In this document: positions 33,220-44,889 of the stretch, piece by piece
Layout: each line of letters starts with the position of its first letter
Numbering within the stretch: position 1 is the stretch's first letter
NCBI GenBank assembly: GCA_946122785.1
Contig: CAMGYJ010000011.1
Span: forward strand, 6,882,001 to 6,946,000
Origin: Linum tenue
Taxonomy: Eukaryota; Streptophyta; Magnoliopsida; Malpighiales; Linaceae
Reading direction: 5' to 3'
Length of the DNA stretch: 64,000 nt
Notes under the pieces: model-generated
What the model was told of the DNA's origin: nothing
What the model saw: the letters and a program-made list of their open reading frames with translations, nothing else
Databases searched by the model: none
Translations under genes and position numbers: made by a program

Positions 33220-36200
33220 TCACAGTCTCGACCGTCGCATGCATTTCATGGGATTAAATGTTGTGTGTCGCCGAGTCGAAGTATAGGGATGTTTGCTCAA
33301 GGAAGCAGACGACGACTTTATGTCCCAGTCTTCCACGTACTTAGGAACGCAAACGTCGAACAGTACTTGGCCGAGGACTCCATGAGCATTGATTGTCGGA
33401 GGTCCACCACGTACGCGTATCAACCCTTCTTTGCGTTGATCTTGCATTGTCGACCCAACATCTCTACCTTGGTCGTAATACTCTTCCGAGGTTTGCATCA
33501 ACATATGATCGGCCAGTGGGGCAATGTTTGCTCCTCGAGAGCTTTGGTTCGTTGAGCTCCCTGCTGCTGCTTTCCTTAGGTCGGACATTGGGTCATTTAT
33601 GTCTTCGTGGGTACCATCTAAGCCCATTCTTTCACCCTCGAGTCGTCGGATTCTTTTGGAGTAAACTGCAGCTGCTTTCCCGAGAAGCTCGGTTATAGCA
33701 TTCTTGTAGTCAACTGGATGAAGCCGATAATGACCTGCAAAGCAAGCGAATGATGATACTTAGGATTAGGAAGCATGTCAATCAATACAACAGATCATCG
33801 AGTCAACTGATACTGATTTGAGGTTTATAGGTAGTCTATCAAAACTAATCCCAGAAGCTATGTGCAAATGACAAAGGATGAGCCATAACAATTTCCATAG
33901 GTGGGCGGAATTAGGCGCCAGACAAAGTAGTCATTTGGATCGGAATAGAGTAGACCAAATATAAATGGATTCAGTTATGATACTCAAATCCATAACCTTT
34001 TTTATGGGTCATATCTCCTTCTGAATACAAAGAGAAAAGAGGACCAAATCAAAGCCTATCCAATGCGCTTATAATCCGACTCTCATCCTCATTTCCCTTT
34101 ATTTTCGATTCGGTCTTATTCTGAACCGAGCCATACCAGAATAACTGCAATCATAAATTTTAAACTGTCTTAGGGGTTTCCACTCCCGCACTTCTTTTTT
34201 ACCCTGAAGAATAAAAGAGAGATGGAAGTGAACCACAATTTCTCCAGTCCCATCAAGATGGAAAGAAATGAATAAGTTAAAAATTATCAGATCACAGTAT
34301 TGGAAAGATCCCTCAAGTTTCTACTAAGCAGAAGCAATCAAGCAAATACAGTTTTCAAGGCGACTTCATATAGATTTACTCATACAGTGCAGAGTCGTAA
34401 GATCGTTCAAAGTTTAGAAACAGACCTACGTGAGGAGAGCCATTCATTGTCACAAGCTTCACATCACCGCCAAGCTCCTGTAGTCTACCGGCAAAATTTC
34501 GAATAACAGTGTAGGGAGCAAGGTCGTCTTTTTCTGAGCAAAACAAAAGATATGGAGCCCCAATATTCTGAAATAAAATGATAATCTGAATTAGTAGTGA
34601 AGAGAACTAGAGGAAACATGACAGATGAGCGATAAATATGTTTACTTACTACAGAGGAGTACAAGGTCTGCCAATACTCGGCTCGATGAGCTTCAAACCT
34701 GCTGAGGAAGAGAGCATCTAGACTATTACTAATACCACTTGCAATCCATGTGAGCATCCGAGGAGGATTTGATGTTTTCAAGACAGATGGGTGAACAACA
34801 AATCGTCTCCCCAAATCACTAGTAAAATCCACAGGACATGAATCATAGATATGGCCCGACAGACAGTCTCTAACCAGCCGACAGTCATCCTTCACATGAA
34901 TATCAGAGCACAATCAGAAACTAATGCACTAGGGGTCATAATGTGGCAGCTCATGACTAGATATCAATACAACTATTAGTTTCAGATCAACTCAGGACCA
35001 TTGGCCAATAAGAGATATCTACTATAGACATCAAAGGGGTATCACATGGAAATGGAAAGGAACCGTAGTGTTGGAAAAGAAAAATAAAAACAGAATCAGC
35101 TAGAAAAAGAAAAGAAACAAAAACAGAAGTGCTTGAAATGACTATCTTACTGGATTCAATTGTGAATCACTCTTTGCCTCAAGAATCTGCACAAAGAAAC
35201 AGAACATTATTGTCATAATGTACAGAAGAAGTGTGCTCATTCATGAAGAGCATAAGAAATTAGAATGTCTTTGCCATTCTTAATTGAGCAAAAGTCTCAG
35301 AGCTTGCCTGAAGAACCTTGTACATGCAAGCTTTCGGACCACCGGAGAAAGGTGCTAAGACCAAAGGGCATGGTCCAGTCTTAAGCTCCTGTGAATTGGA
35401 ACAAGAAACAGAGCGATTGTTATTATCCATTTCCAAACTACGAATAATTCCTAGTTGATTTCAGAAGCTAATTAAGTACACTGCACGCAAATCTTTTGGA
35501 TAGCAGATGGAGTAGTATCAACAAATAGGACTACTTGAAGACCTATGACCCTGCTCGCCAACTTAAAATCAAGTTCCACCACCTCATATAGACATGGTAT
35601 ATCCATTAAAAATTTAGTTACAATAGTTAATGAAAATACTAACCCCCCCCCCCCTCTTAAAGACTCAGAAAAAACACAGTTAATGCCAAAACCCAGCATA
35701 GAGCTTACCTCAATTAGTTCATTTAGAAGTTCAAATGCTAAACTTTCAGCCTTGTCAGGGAAGAACCTGCACAGAACGAGAATAGCAGGTCATCAGTATT
35801 CCTGAATGTGTTGAGTCTATATCAGGCACCACGCTGCATACTCATAAACTACAACCGGACCTTTTAGTACTGCCAGCTTCACAAAACAAAGAAGAATCAT
35901 CTAGCCCAGAGACAACTAACAAGTTATTGCACTGCTAATGAACAATAAAAGCACCGTCAATTCAGATGGCCAAGATCATGGACCATGATATAAAAGGCCA
36001 CAAAAGTAAAGCATTCACCCAGCCTTTCAACCACCCCACGAGAAATCGTAGGCATCAGAGGTAAACAAAGGGGTCATTCAAGCCAGCAACCAGAACCCCC
36101 GTCCAACAATAGAGCAAGTCAATTCAGCAGCAAACATCTACTAGTCAAAAACATCAATCAGCAAGACCCAGAAGCAACATCATCGCCGCCATCGCAGATG

Positions 36201-36448
36201 AGGGAGCCACTATCAAAATTGAGGAGAATTCTGAGGGAAAGGAAGGATTGATAACAGAGAAGCTCAACTCACATGTTCAGGAATTGCGAGTGGCAAACGA
36301 GAGAATCCCAACCTAGAGAGGAGTAGAGGTCGACATAGCTGTTCACGTGCCTGTCTTGACTGGACATCCAAGCAAAAACCACCACTATCCCTTCCCTCTT
36401 AACCCCTCCCCTCCTCCCCCAATAGTACCTTCCCCCAAATCCCAACAT
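33220..36448 (-). CDS. DUF829 / TMEM53-like alpha/beta-hydrolase-fold protein
   Basis: Seven exons join in frame to 415 codons: 36448-36273, 35766-35709, 35388-35308, 35186-35151, 34889-34650, 34567-34426 and 33734-33220. The protein starts MLGFGGRYYWGRRGG and has the DUF829 landmarks VVVFAWMSSQDRH, YSSLGWDSLVCHSQFLNMFFP, SGGPKACMYKVLQ, YDSCPVDFTSDLG, AEYWQTLYSSV, CSEKDDLAPY and GSPHVGHYRLHPVDYK. The family has a hydrolase-like fold and is related to animal nuclear-envelope TMEM53. Its enzymatic role in plants is not established. A Ser/Arg-rich C-terminal extension ends RRSRL. Intron 3 is GC-AG (GCAAGC after 35308), because the GT alternatives do not keep the frame. Exon 5 has a weak polypyrimidine tract. 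The start is chosen as the first ATG ahead of the conserved N-terminal motif. No lesions seen. Confidence 0.9.
35643..35654. repeat. C12 homopolymer in intron 2
   Basis: Twelve consecutive C residues on the plus strand, inside the second intron of the DUF829 gene. Confidence 0.9.
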
Positions 36449-36873
36449 CTCTGCTTCTTTGATCTTTCCCCGCCTCAATTCAATTCCGCCGCCTTCGCCT
36501 ACGCCGGCCAACGATTCCGACAAGCTCGCAGGAAGATGATATATGCGGAGATTAGGGAGCTGCAGAAGGATGCGAGGTTTTTTTTTCAAATCTCCCGTAG
36601 CAGATGAGACGAGGTCATCATTATCAATCCTGATATATGTTTCTTCTCCTTCTGCTTCTTCTGGCACTTTGTCTCTATTCTGATTTTTTTTATTACTTTT
36701 TTTTTTATTTTTTTAACGCTTTTTCTGGCTATTTATTTTTGACGAGTGATGATGTGATTTTCTCGAACGGGGAAATTACTAAACAAATTGTTATTAGTCA
36801 ATTAAATATTTAAATTCCTTCTGTAAACGGGATATACCAATTTTTTGGTGATTATGATGAAGTGCCACGTCAA
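36449..36873. other. upstream flank of the DUF829 gene
   Basis: Pyrimidine-rich on the plus strand near 36370-36450, which is purine-rich leader on the gene strand. A T-rich stretch at 36680-36720 follows, then AT-rich sequence up to a LINE insertion. No specific element is claimed. Confidence 0.4.
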
Positions 36874-37895
36874 TCCACAGCAAGCCGTACCTTAAAATCC
36901 CGCCGAAGGTAAAGGTTTTTGCTTGGAGATTATTGAGAAATATACTCCCTACAGGGGCACGAATTTGGGATCGAATGCAAAAGGGAAGTGAGGGATGCCC
37001 TTTCTGCGACCTAAGAGAGACACAAGAACACATTTTCCACCACTGTGATTGGGCTCGAAGAGTGTGGAGGTATAGTCCTATGAACTCCTATATCGAGAGG
37101 GGGGAAGCTCTTACCTCTGAGGAATGGTTCTGCGAGCTTCAGGAGACAGAATCTGATGAGCAAATGGGGGCGTTCCTGGTAGCGCTGTGGTTTATGTGGG
37201 ATCAGAGGAACTGCCAACTGTGGAACAAAAAGAAATTAGAGGAGTGGGAGATAACGAGGCGAGCAGAGGAATGGTTAAAAGATTACCTGGAGAAACAGGA
37301 GCAGCAGCCAGCGATGGATCTGCCTGGAAATCGGCAAGGGCAGTCACCGATTAATGCGCCTGTGACGATCTCGGTCGATGCTGCATGTATGGCAGGGAGG
37401 GGAACTGGATGGGGAGTGGTGATTCGAGAGAAGGAGGGGGGTTTCAGGCTCGCAGCGGTGAAAAGATCGAGGGTTCAATGGAACCCAGAGGAGGCGGAAG
37501 CCATGGCTATTGGTTTTGGCTTAGAGCTTGCAGAAAGATTGGGGATCAGGGAAATGGCGATAGTCTCGGATTGTTTGGGGGTGATTCAACAGTTGCGGAA
37601 GGAAGAGGATGGAGAGACTGAAGTTGGGCTCGTCTGTGGAGAAATAAAGAAACGGGCCCGTGAGTTGGGGTCAGTGGCTTGGCATTATGTGGGCCGAGAG
37701 AGAAATAAGCCTGCTCATGTTATGGCACATATGGATTGTGTTTGGGGGGGTGAAGAGATCTGGGCCGAGAGCCCACCTTATTTTATTGTACCTCTGTTAA
37801 GAGAGGATCCTGTGGAACAATTTGGATTGTCGGTTTAATTAATTGAATGAAGGTACCTTTCAAAAAAAAAAAAAAAAAAATCCACAGCAAGCCGT
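36874..37895 (+). mobile_element. 5'-truncated LINE, about 1 kb, 15-bp target duplication
   Basis: The insertion 36889-37880 ends in A19 (37862-37880). It is flanked by perfect 15-bp repeats TCCACAGCAAGCCGT at 36874-36888 and 37881-37895. It contains only the 3' end of an ORF2. Confidence 0.95.
36891..37838 (+). pseudogene. 3' part of LINE ORF2 (zinc finger and RNase H), truncated
   Basis: The frame is open from the truncation point (LKIPPKVKVFAWRLL) to the stop at 37838. It encodes the reverse-transcriptase-associated zinc finger (CPFCDLRETQEHIFHHCDWARRVW) and an RNase H-like domain (SVDAACMAG, EEAEAMAIG, IVSDCLGVI, ERNKPAHVMAHM). In the last block the usual Asp before the Ala-His stretch reads His or Met, so one catalytic acid may be altered. 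Endonuclease and reverse transcriptase are lacking. Sequence differs clearly from the adjacent full-length LINE, so it is another family. Confidence 0.85.
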
Positions 37896-37941
37896 GGCCA
37901 CACTCTATCTCCCCCGTCTAAGGCTTTGGGGGAAAAGAAAA

Positions 37942-40313
37942 ATGTTCTCTCTCTCCTCTCCCTCTCTAACGGGAAGTTCCTCTGAACCAAACGGTTCCTT
38001 TTCCGTCCCCTTCCTTGGGACTGTTCCCGATCAATCTTCCGTCCCCTTCCTTGGGACTGTTCCAGCTCGTTCTGAGAGCATTTTAGCCTTTACCCAATCA
38101 CCAAGAGAAGATCACAAAGATCTGCTCGACAAGAAAGAAGAAGGATGCCGAAGCACATCAACAACAGGGGAAAAGTGGATGGAGAGGGGACAAGGCAGAG
38201 GAAGAACTGGAAAAAGAATAAAGGGAAGGGGGATATGGAAGCCTCCAGACTGGTGGAAATCTTGCCTTCAATGTCAGATAAGAAAGAAGAAGAGAAGAGA
38301 GGTACGAAGGGGCAGAGGGGCTAGAGTAGAACTACCGAAAACAGACGCCATCAATAGGGTAAGGAGAGCCGAAAGCATTGAGCCAAGAGCTGCCAAGACA
38401 GAGATAGGAAAACAGAGAAGGGTTAGTATCAATCAGCAGGGGAATATTGAATGCTTTGACAAGAAACAGAACCACCTTCAGCAGGGAAAAAGTAAAGAGA
38501 GTCCTCCAGGAAATGGCTTTAAAGAGGGTGGGAAGGAAAGAAGAAGGGTATCAGCTTTCCAAAGAAATCCCAAACCAAAAAGTATCCAATTCTCAGAGAA
38601 ACCTCAATTTTCCCCTGCAACCAATAACCTTCTGTTATACCCTGAAACCAACAAAAGCCCTCTGTTTTCCTCTACAAACACCCAAAGCAAAAAACCCTCA
38701 AGCAACATGGACATCAACAACAACAGAGGCCCAAGCAGGACCAGAGAAGAGAACAGACTCACCTCTTCATCCTCAAGAATCAGAGGCGATCGCCCGGTGC
38801 TCACTTCCACAGGAGGCAGAGGCATCTCCATGATGCTGGGGAAAATGCTGACCGAGAGCAGGGTTGCTTTGGCGAAGGCGGCAGGAGCGGCAAGATACGC
38901 CTGGGGGGATATGGAGAGGTAAACGTGCAACCTACAGAAACACAAAACCTCTTCATATTCACCTTCACCAATGAAGAAATCAGAGAAAGAATATGGAGGG
39001 ACAGACCTTGGAGCTTGTCGAATACGCTAACAGCCATGGAGAAATACAACGGAAGGGGGAAACCGGAAGAAGTTCCCATCGAGAAGGTGGCCATGTGGGT
39101 GCAAATTCACGGGATGCACCAAAACCAGAGGAGCGAGCAGAATATGGTGGCGATTGGCACTCACTACTTTCAGGGGCTCTTAGACCTGGATAGAACAAGT
39201 TTGGAATTCTCGGGATACAGAAAGTTCCTTCGGATTCTGGTAGAGGTCAATCTCAATGAGCCAGTCCCGATCGGTTTTGACTTCCCGTTTACAGACGAAA
39301 GCACCGGAGTCGATCACTGTGACGTGATAGACTTCAAGTACGAAAGGCTTGTTGAGTTATGCTACTATTGTGGAAGAATAGGCCACAACTGGCCAACGTG
39401 TTGGAGAATGAACGAGGAGAGGAGGAGGAATGGAGTAGCTCACCTCTCAGACATATACAACTCGTCACTCAAGGCAGGAATCGAATCTCCCCACAGGCAC
39501 CAGGCGGCAAATTACAGAAGCAGCAGGGAGGGGGAGGGCTCACACAGTTCGTCGGCAAATTACAGAAGTAACAGGGAGGGGGAAGGCTCACACAGTTCGT
39601 CGGCGGGAAGAGAGGCGGCGAGATCGGGAGCCCAGAGCAGATTGGGGGAGGAAGCGGGAAGGGCACTGTCGATTGAGGGGGGAAGGTTTTCTGAAGGGAA
39701 CCAACAAATCCCGCCTGGTTTTACGGTTAGAAGGGTGCAGCAGGAAGTACAGGGAGAGGAGGAGCAGGTGTCTCAGGGGAGATGGAGAGGGAGGTATCGT
39801 GATGAGATGGGAGCTACGAATCTGAATGATGAGATGGAAAGGGCGGCGGCGGCGATGGAGTTGGGAATGAGGCTGGAGGAAGAAAGGGCGGCCGGTGAAT
39901 GGGGGCGGCCAACAGCAGAAGTGGAGACTAACTTGTCTCTTGGGCCTACCCAACAAACCCTCCCAGCCCATACCCATGTCCAAGCAGGCCTAGTTGATGT
40001 GGCCAACTATCAACACATACAAGAGGGAAGGGAAGAAGAGGCAGGCCGAGCCCAGAAAAAAAGAAAAGGAATGGGCCTAGCGGGTGGGGACAGGCTCAGG
40101 GCCGAAAAAAGTCAAGAGGAGGGCTTATACTTAGGGCCTGTTGGGGAGTTTGAAAGGGGAGGGTGTGGGGAAGGCACAAGGAAAAAAATCTTGAAGGGAA
40201 AGCATCTGCACCCGGGCAGTTCAAAGGACAAAAATCATGAAAATGATCAGGAGGGTCGAGGGAAGAAGAACAAGGCAGCGGTGGTTCGCCAGAAGCCACC
40301 TCTTCAAAAATGA
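37942..40313 (+). pseudogene. LINE ORF1 (RNA-binding, CCHC zinc knuckle), split by one frameshift
   Basis: The first open part runs from ATG 37942 to a stop at 38920-38922. The second continues from about 38900 in the -1 frame to 40313. The join falls at or just after a G6 run (38901-38906). One base lost there would explain the split and gives a smooth transition into NLFIFTFTNEEIRERIWRDR, the conserved DUF4283-like core of plant L1 ORF1. A C-x2-C-x4-H-x4-C knuckle (CYYCGRIGHNWPTC) starts at 39360. A 48-bp direct repeat (39505-39603) follows, then a highly charged C-terminus. ORF1 proteins bind LINE RNA and form the ribonucleoprotein. The true start could be further inside, since the first 130 codons lack family features. 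Confidence 0.75.
39505..39603 (+). repeat. two direct repeats of about 48 bp inside LINE ORF1
   Basis: Two adjacent copies encode NYRSSREGEGSHSSSA and NYRSNREGEGSHSSSA. Confidence 0.9.
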
Positions 40314-43300
40314 GCATTGTAAGTTGGAATTGTAGGGGTTTTGGCCCAACCCTTACAAGAAGTTATGCGAAACGTCTTTGTAGACGTTTAGGCCCTTCGA
40401 TTGTATTCCTCATGGAGACGAGCAAAAATGAGACATTCATGGAGGAGCAAAGAAGAAGTCTCAAAGTTTTCCCCAATAAAGAGTATGTGGAACCGGTCAA
40501 CTCTTCTAGGGGTTTTGCGCTTTGGTGGAAATCGGGTATTAGTATTAATGTTATTAGTAGTGATAGTTTCTATATGGATTGTAGTATTGATATGGGTAGG
40601 AAGTTTTTTTGTACTTTTGTTCATGCACCTTCTACCGCGGCTAGTAGAAGGGAATTTTGGGAGCATCTGAGCTCTCTGCGGAGTAGTAGGGAAGATAACT
40701 GGGTGATTGTAGGAGACTTTAACGCAGCTATCTATGAAAGTGAAAAGGAGGGTAGATGTCCTCTTAGATACGAGAATGTGGAACCGTTTAAAAGGTTTAT
40801 TTTCAACAATGCTCTTATTGATCTAGGGTTTAAAGGAGAACCCTTCACGTGGACCAATAAGCGTATTGGCGAAAACACAACAAGAGTCAGATTGGATCGA
40901 GTGTTGTGCTCGACTTCTTGGAGAGTATTATTCGGGGAGGCAACTGTTTTCCATGAAAAGATGGTTGAATCGGACCATTGTCCAATCAGGCTGGAACTCA
41001 GTTACAGAGGTAATAGGAGGAGGAAAACTCCATTCAGAGTGGATGAAAGATGGTTGGAGAAGGAAGAATGCAAGGAGATTGTGGTTCGAGCTTGGGACCC
41101 GGGAGGGCAATCCTCTAATCAGTTGGCCAAGTGTGAACAAGACCTTAAAGATTGGTCTAAGGATTTCCATAGGAATAGTTTACAAAGGGAGAAGGAAATT
41201 CTTGACCGTCTTCACATTCTCCATCGCCCTCCCAGATCTCAGGAGAGAGTTGAAGAAGAAAAAAGCTTGTTGGAGGAATTGGCTAAAATGTGGAGGGATG
41301 AAGAGGCCTTCTGGAATCAGTGTTCAAGAGTGAAATGGCTGCAGAAAGGTGATCAGAACAACTCCTTTTTCCATTCCAGCACGATCCATAGAAAGCATAG
41401 GAATAGAATTCTTAGACTTAAGGATGATAGAGGAAATTGGGTTGAGGATGAGAATAGGCTTAAAGGTCTGGCCCAGGATTTTCACAAAGACCTTTTTAAG
41501 GCTAGAGACCCTACTCCCTTTAACCACCTTCTGGATGGTTTCCCATCAAAGGTCACAACTGAGATGAATGAAGCGCTTTGTGCCCCCGTCACCAGTGAGG
41601 AAATTAGGAAAGCGGTTTTTTCTCTGGGGGCAAAGAAGGCCCCAGGCCCAGATGGCTTCTCGGGTAGATTCTACCGAAGATTCTGGGAGATTATTGGGGA
41701 AACGGTTTGTAGAGAAGTTAAGGAGTTTTTTGGGACGGCAGTTATGCCGGATGGATGGAATGATACTCATATCGTCATGATTCCGAAGGTGGACCACCCA
41801 GAGTTGATTAGCCAGTTTCGACCAATCAGTTGCCGCAATTTTAGATATAAAATTATATCGAAAATTATGGCATCCCGATTGAAGATCTGGACGTCGGACT
41901 TGATCTCGGAGCTTCAGACGGCGTTTACAGGAGGCCGTCTTATTCAAGACAATATCATTATTGTTCACGAGGCCCTCCACCATTTCAAAATCCATAAACG
42001 GGGAAGGAGAAGGGACATGATGCTCAAGTTGGACATGAAGAAGGCATATGATATGGTGGATTGGGAGTGCCTGGAAACACTGTTGGGAAAGTATGGTTTC
42101 GATGAGAGATGGTGCAGATGGGTAAGCTCGTGCATCATAACAGTCAATTTCTCCATCCTTTTCAATGGTGAAGCAACTGAGGAGTTCAAACCGTCCAGGG
42201 GGATCAGACAGGGAGACCCACTTTCCCCTTTCCTTTTCATTTTAATGTCTAATGCACTTTCCTTCCTGATTGATAAAGCTGTGTCCCAGGAACAGTTAAA
42301 AGGAATTAGATTGAACCCGAGATGCCCGACTCTCACCCACTGTCTGTTTGCTGATGATACAGTGATTTTTGGAAAGGCGGACCAACAAGAAGCGGAGAGA
42401 ATCATTGACCTGATTGGAGAGTATGGAACCATCACAGGGCAAGAAGTTAATATCAACAAGTCATCCGTGTTCTTCAGTGCGAATGTCCCTGAGGCGGACA
42501 AAGCGGCAATCATTGCTCACATCGGGTTTGCCTCTTCCAACTGTCATACCAAGTACTTGGGGGTGCCGACGGAATGGGGTAATTCAAAGAAGGAAACTTT
42601 TCAATTCCTGATTCAAAGAATGGAGAAGATGGGGGAAGCTTGGAAAAGCCTACTCCTGTCTCATGGTGGGAAAGAAGTTCTGCTTAAAGCAGTCATCCAA
42701 GCTATCCCTTCCTACATCATGTACCTTTTTAACCTCCCTGTGAACCTCACCAAGAAGATGGATTCACTCCTCACCAACTTCTTCTGGTCAGGGTCAATGC
42801 AGAAAAGCACTTTACACTGGTGTAGGAAGGAAATTCTTTGCGCGCCAAAGTCAGAAGGGGGGTTGGGTTTCAGGAGCTTCAAAGATTTTAACATGGCGCT
42901 GTTGGCAAAACAAGCTTGGAGAATTCTTATTTCCCCGGATGCCCTTTGGTGTCGGCTCCTTAAGGGTCTGTACTTCCCAAGAGGAGGATTCATGCAATCG
43001 AAGAAAGGAAATAGATCCTCCTGGATCTGGGCAAGTCTTTGGGAGGCTAAGAAGGTTATCAACATGGGAGCAATTAGAGTAATCGGGTCAGGGGAGGATA
43101 CCTGGAGTGGCCAAGATCCCTGGATTCCAGGCATGCAGAATTTTGTTATCGGAAGCGGCCCCCAGCAGAACCTGAGGGTCAAGGAATGGATCGACCCAAT
43201 TAGTAGAAGCTGGAACACGGAGTTACTCCAAGGTCATGTGACGAGGGAAGAAGTTGAGGCTATTCTTAAAGTTCCAACTGGGGAAGAGGGATCTGATGAC

Positions 43301-44356
43301 TTTTGGGCTTGGAGCCTAACTCGAGAGGGAGAGTTCTCTGTCAAAACGGCTTACCACGCTGTTCACAAAGCCAACAATAATTTCCAGACGACAGGAAGCG
43401 AAGAGAGGTGGAAATGGATTTGGGGACTAAATATCCCGCCGAAGCTTAAGTTTTTTATTTGGAGATGCTCCAGAAATGGTTTGGCAACAAAAGCAAGACT
43501 ATTCCAAAGAAAATGTGCCCCTAACCCAAGCTGCCAAGTGTGTCATAACCCATTCGAGTCCATTAACCACTGCCTGTTCGACTGCCCTCATGCGAGAGAA
43601 TCATGGAACAACATTTTCCCATCCCTTCCGATTCCTCCTCAGGGCACCTCTTTCTTGGATTGGCTCTACTCCCTCAAAGATACCAGCCCTCCTAATTCAT
43701 TGACTCATATTATCTTCCTGTGTTGGAACATTTGGAAGGCTCGAAACGAGTGCACGTTTAAAAATAGAGTTCCCTGGCCCCCAAACGTGTGTCTACAAGC
43801 GTACAGAGATCTGACGGAATGGTTGGCTTGCCCGAGGCCCCCACCTCAAGGTTCAGATGGTCCCAATCAGCTCAGGGGAACCCACCCTACTACGAATCCC
43901 CCGCCAAACAATCACTCAATAGTGATTCAGTGTGATGGGTCGTTCTTTAGCGACCCCCAGTCGGCGGCTTATGGTGTTGTTGTTGTTAACCACCATGGAC
44001 AAGTGTATGATGGGAGAGCTGATAATCTTCTTTGTTCCACCCCGATTGAAGCGGAAGCAAAGGCTCTCTTAGAAGGAATTAAATTAGCACAAGAATATGG
44101 ATCGGTATGTTCAGTGCAAACTGACTGCCAAATTCTGGTGAAGGCCCTCAAGCATGATCAGTCACGATGGCCATGGAGATGTGCAGCTTGGATTAGGACA
44201 ATTGTCAATATCCTTAGGAACAATCCCTCCATTTCAGTGGAAGAGATTCCGAGGGCGTTGAACGTCAGAGCTGATTGGGTTGCACGATCAAAAGCTAGAT
44301 CTTTACTGCCAGATGACTGGATTAATAGTCTTGATCTAATTTCTGGTCTCCTTTAA
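40310..44356 (+). CDS. LINE ORF2: endonuclease, reverse transcriptase, RNase H
   Basis: An uninterrupted 1348-codon frame whose ATG overlaps the ORF1 stop as ATGA. Residues about 1-230 are an APE-type endonuclease (SWNCRGFGP, MET, VGDFNAAI, SDHCPI) that nicks target DNA. The reverse transcriptase follows, with AKKAPGPDGFSG, RQGDPLSPFLF and the catalytic FADD at about residue 680. A zinc finger near residues 1045-1100 (CQVCHNPFESINHCLFDCPHARESW) and an RNase H domain from about 1204 (QCDGSFF, IEAEAKALLEG, QTDCQIL, NVRADWVA) complete it. All catalytic residues I know for these domains are visible and length is normal for plant L1 elements, so the protein may be active. ORF1 is broken, so retrotransposition would need a helper or frameshift suppression. 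Confidence 0.92.
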   Translation: MSIVSWNCRGFGPTLTRSYAKRLCRRLGPSIVFLMETSKNETFMEEQRRSLKVFPNKEYVEPVNSSRGFALWWKSGISINVISSDSFYMDCSIDMGRKFFCTFVHAPSTAASRREFWEHLSSLRSSREDNWVIVGDFNAAIYESEKEGRCPLRYENVEPFKRFIFNNALIDLGFKGEPFTWTNKRIGENTTRVRLDRVLCSTSWRVLFGEATVFHEKMVESDHCPIRLELSYRGNRRRKTPFRVDERWLEKEECKEIVVRAWDPGGQSSNQLAKCEQDLKDWSKDFHRNSLQREKEILDRLHILHRPPRSQERVEEEKSLLEELAKMWRDEEAFWNQCSRVKWLQKGDQNNSFFHSSTIHRKHRNRILRLKDDRGNWVEDENRLKGLAQDFHKDLFKARDPTPFNHLLDGFPSKVTTEMNEALCAPVTSEEIRKAVFSLGAKKAPGPDGFSGRFYRRFWEIIGETVCREVKEFFGTAVMPDGWNDTHIVMIPKVDHPELISQFRPISCRNFRYKIISKIMASRLKIWTSDLISELQTAFTGGRLIQDNIIIVHEALHHFKIHKRGRRRDMMLKLDMKKAYDMVDWECLETLLGKYGFDERWCRWVSSCIITVNFSILFNGEATEEFKPSRGIRQGDPLSPFLFILMSNALSFLIDKAVSQEQLKGIRLNPRCPTLTHCLFADDTVIFGKADQQEAERIIDLIGEYGTITGQEVNINKSSVFFSANVPEADKAAIIAHIGFASSNCHTKYLGVPTEWGNSKKETFQFLIQRMEKMGEAWKSLLLSHGGKEVLLKAVIQAIPSYIMYLFNLPVNLTKKMDSLLTNFFWSGSMQKSTLHWCRKEILCAPKSEGGLGFRSFKDFNMALLAKQAWRILISPDALWCRLLKGLYFPRGGFMQSKKGNRSSWIWASLWEAKKVINMGAIRVIGSGEDTWSGQDPWIPGMQNFVIGSGPQQNLRVKEWIDPISRSWNTELLQGHVTREEVEAILKVPTGEEGSDDFWAWSLTREGEFSVKTAYHAVHKANNNFQTTGSEERWKWIWGLNIPPKLKFFIWRCSRNGLATKARLFQRKCAPNPSCQVCHNPFESINHCLFDCPHARESWNNIFPSLPIPPQGTSFLDWLYSLKDTSPPNSLTHIIFLCWNIWKARNECTFKNRVPWPPNVCLQAYRDLTEWLACPRPPPQGSDGPNQLRGTHPTTNPPPNNHSIVIQCDGSFFSDPQSAAYGVVVVNHHGQVYDGRADNLLCSTPIEAEAKALLEGIKLAQEYGSVCSVQTDCQILVKALKHDQSRWPWRCAAWIRTIVNILRNNPSISVEEIPRALNVRADWVARSKARSLLPDDWINSLDLISGLL

Positions 44357-44889
44357 GAATGTAATAGCCTGTTTGCTTGTTTTTATCTCTTGGTGGAATA
44401 AAAGATGGATTTATTTGTCAAAAAAAAAAAAAAAAAAACATCTCCCCCGTCTAAGGACTAAAATACCCCCAACACATTTGAGGTGGCAGGATTTGATTGG
44501 ATTGAATATTTGTTGAGTTGGACAAACCGAACCTTGGTGAATTGTGCTCAGCAGATGTGACGTGGAAGCAAAGTTTAAACTTTACTGCACACCGGACAGT
44601 GGTCAGTGTTACTTGTTTTATTCCAAAAAAAAAAAACATGAAATAACTCGTCTTCAAAAAATGTGGGGGTTAATTGCAAGCTTGTTCCCTTACTTTTGTT
44701 CATCTTTGGTCAATTACTGAGATTAGTCAATAGTTAAAGTTTGATCACTCTCTGTTAATCTTTATTAAATTTAGCTGATGTAGCAGTCAACTCTAATAAT
44801 TGACCGTTAAATAAATGATGTGACAATTCAAAAATAAAAAAAAATATAAAATTTAGTCTTTTACAATTTACACCTCATTTTACAACCAT

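Larger units (their letters stand above)
37907..44456 (+). mobile_element. full-length plant L1-type LINE, 6.5 kb, 17-bp target duplication
   Basis: The element 37924-44439 ends in a 19-base A tail. It is flanked by perfect 17-bp repeats ATCTCCCCCGTCTAAGG at 37907-37923 and 44440-44456. It carries ORF1 (one frameshift) and an uninterrupted ORF2. Its 5' region has a 25-bp unit (CCGTCCCCTTCCTTGGGACT then GTTCC) repeated twice near 38002-38065. It inserted just beyond the target repeat of the truncated LINE, with 11 bp between the two target repeats. Confidence 0.95.
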
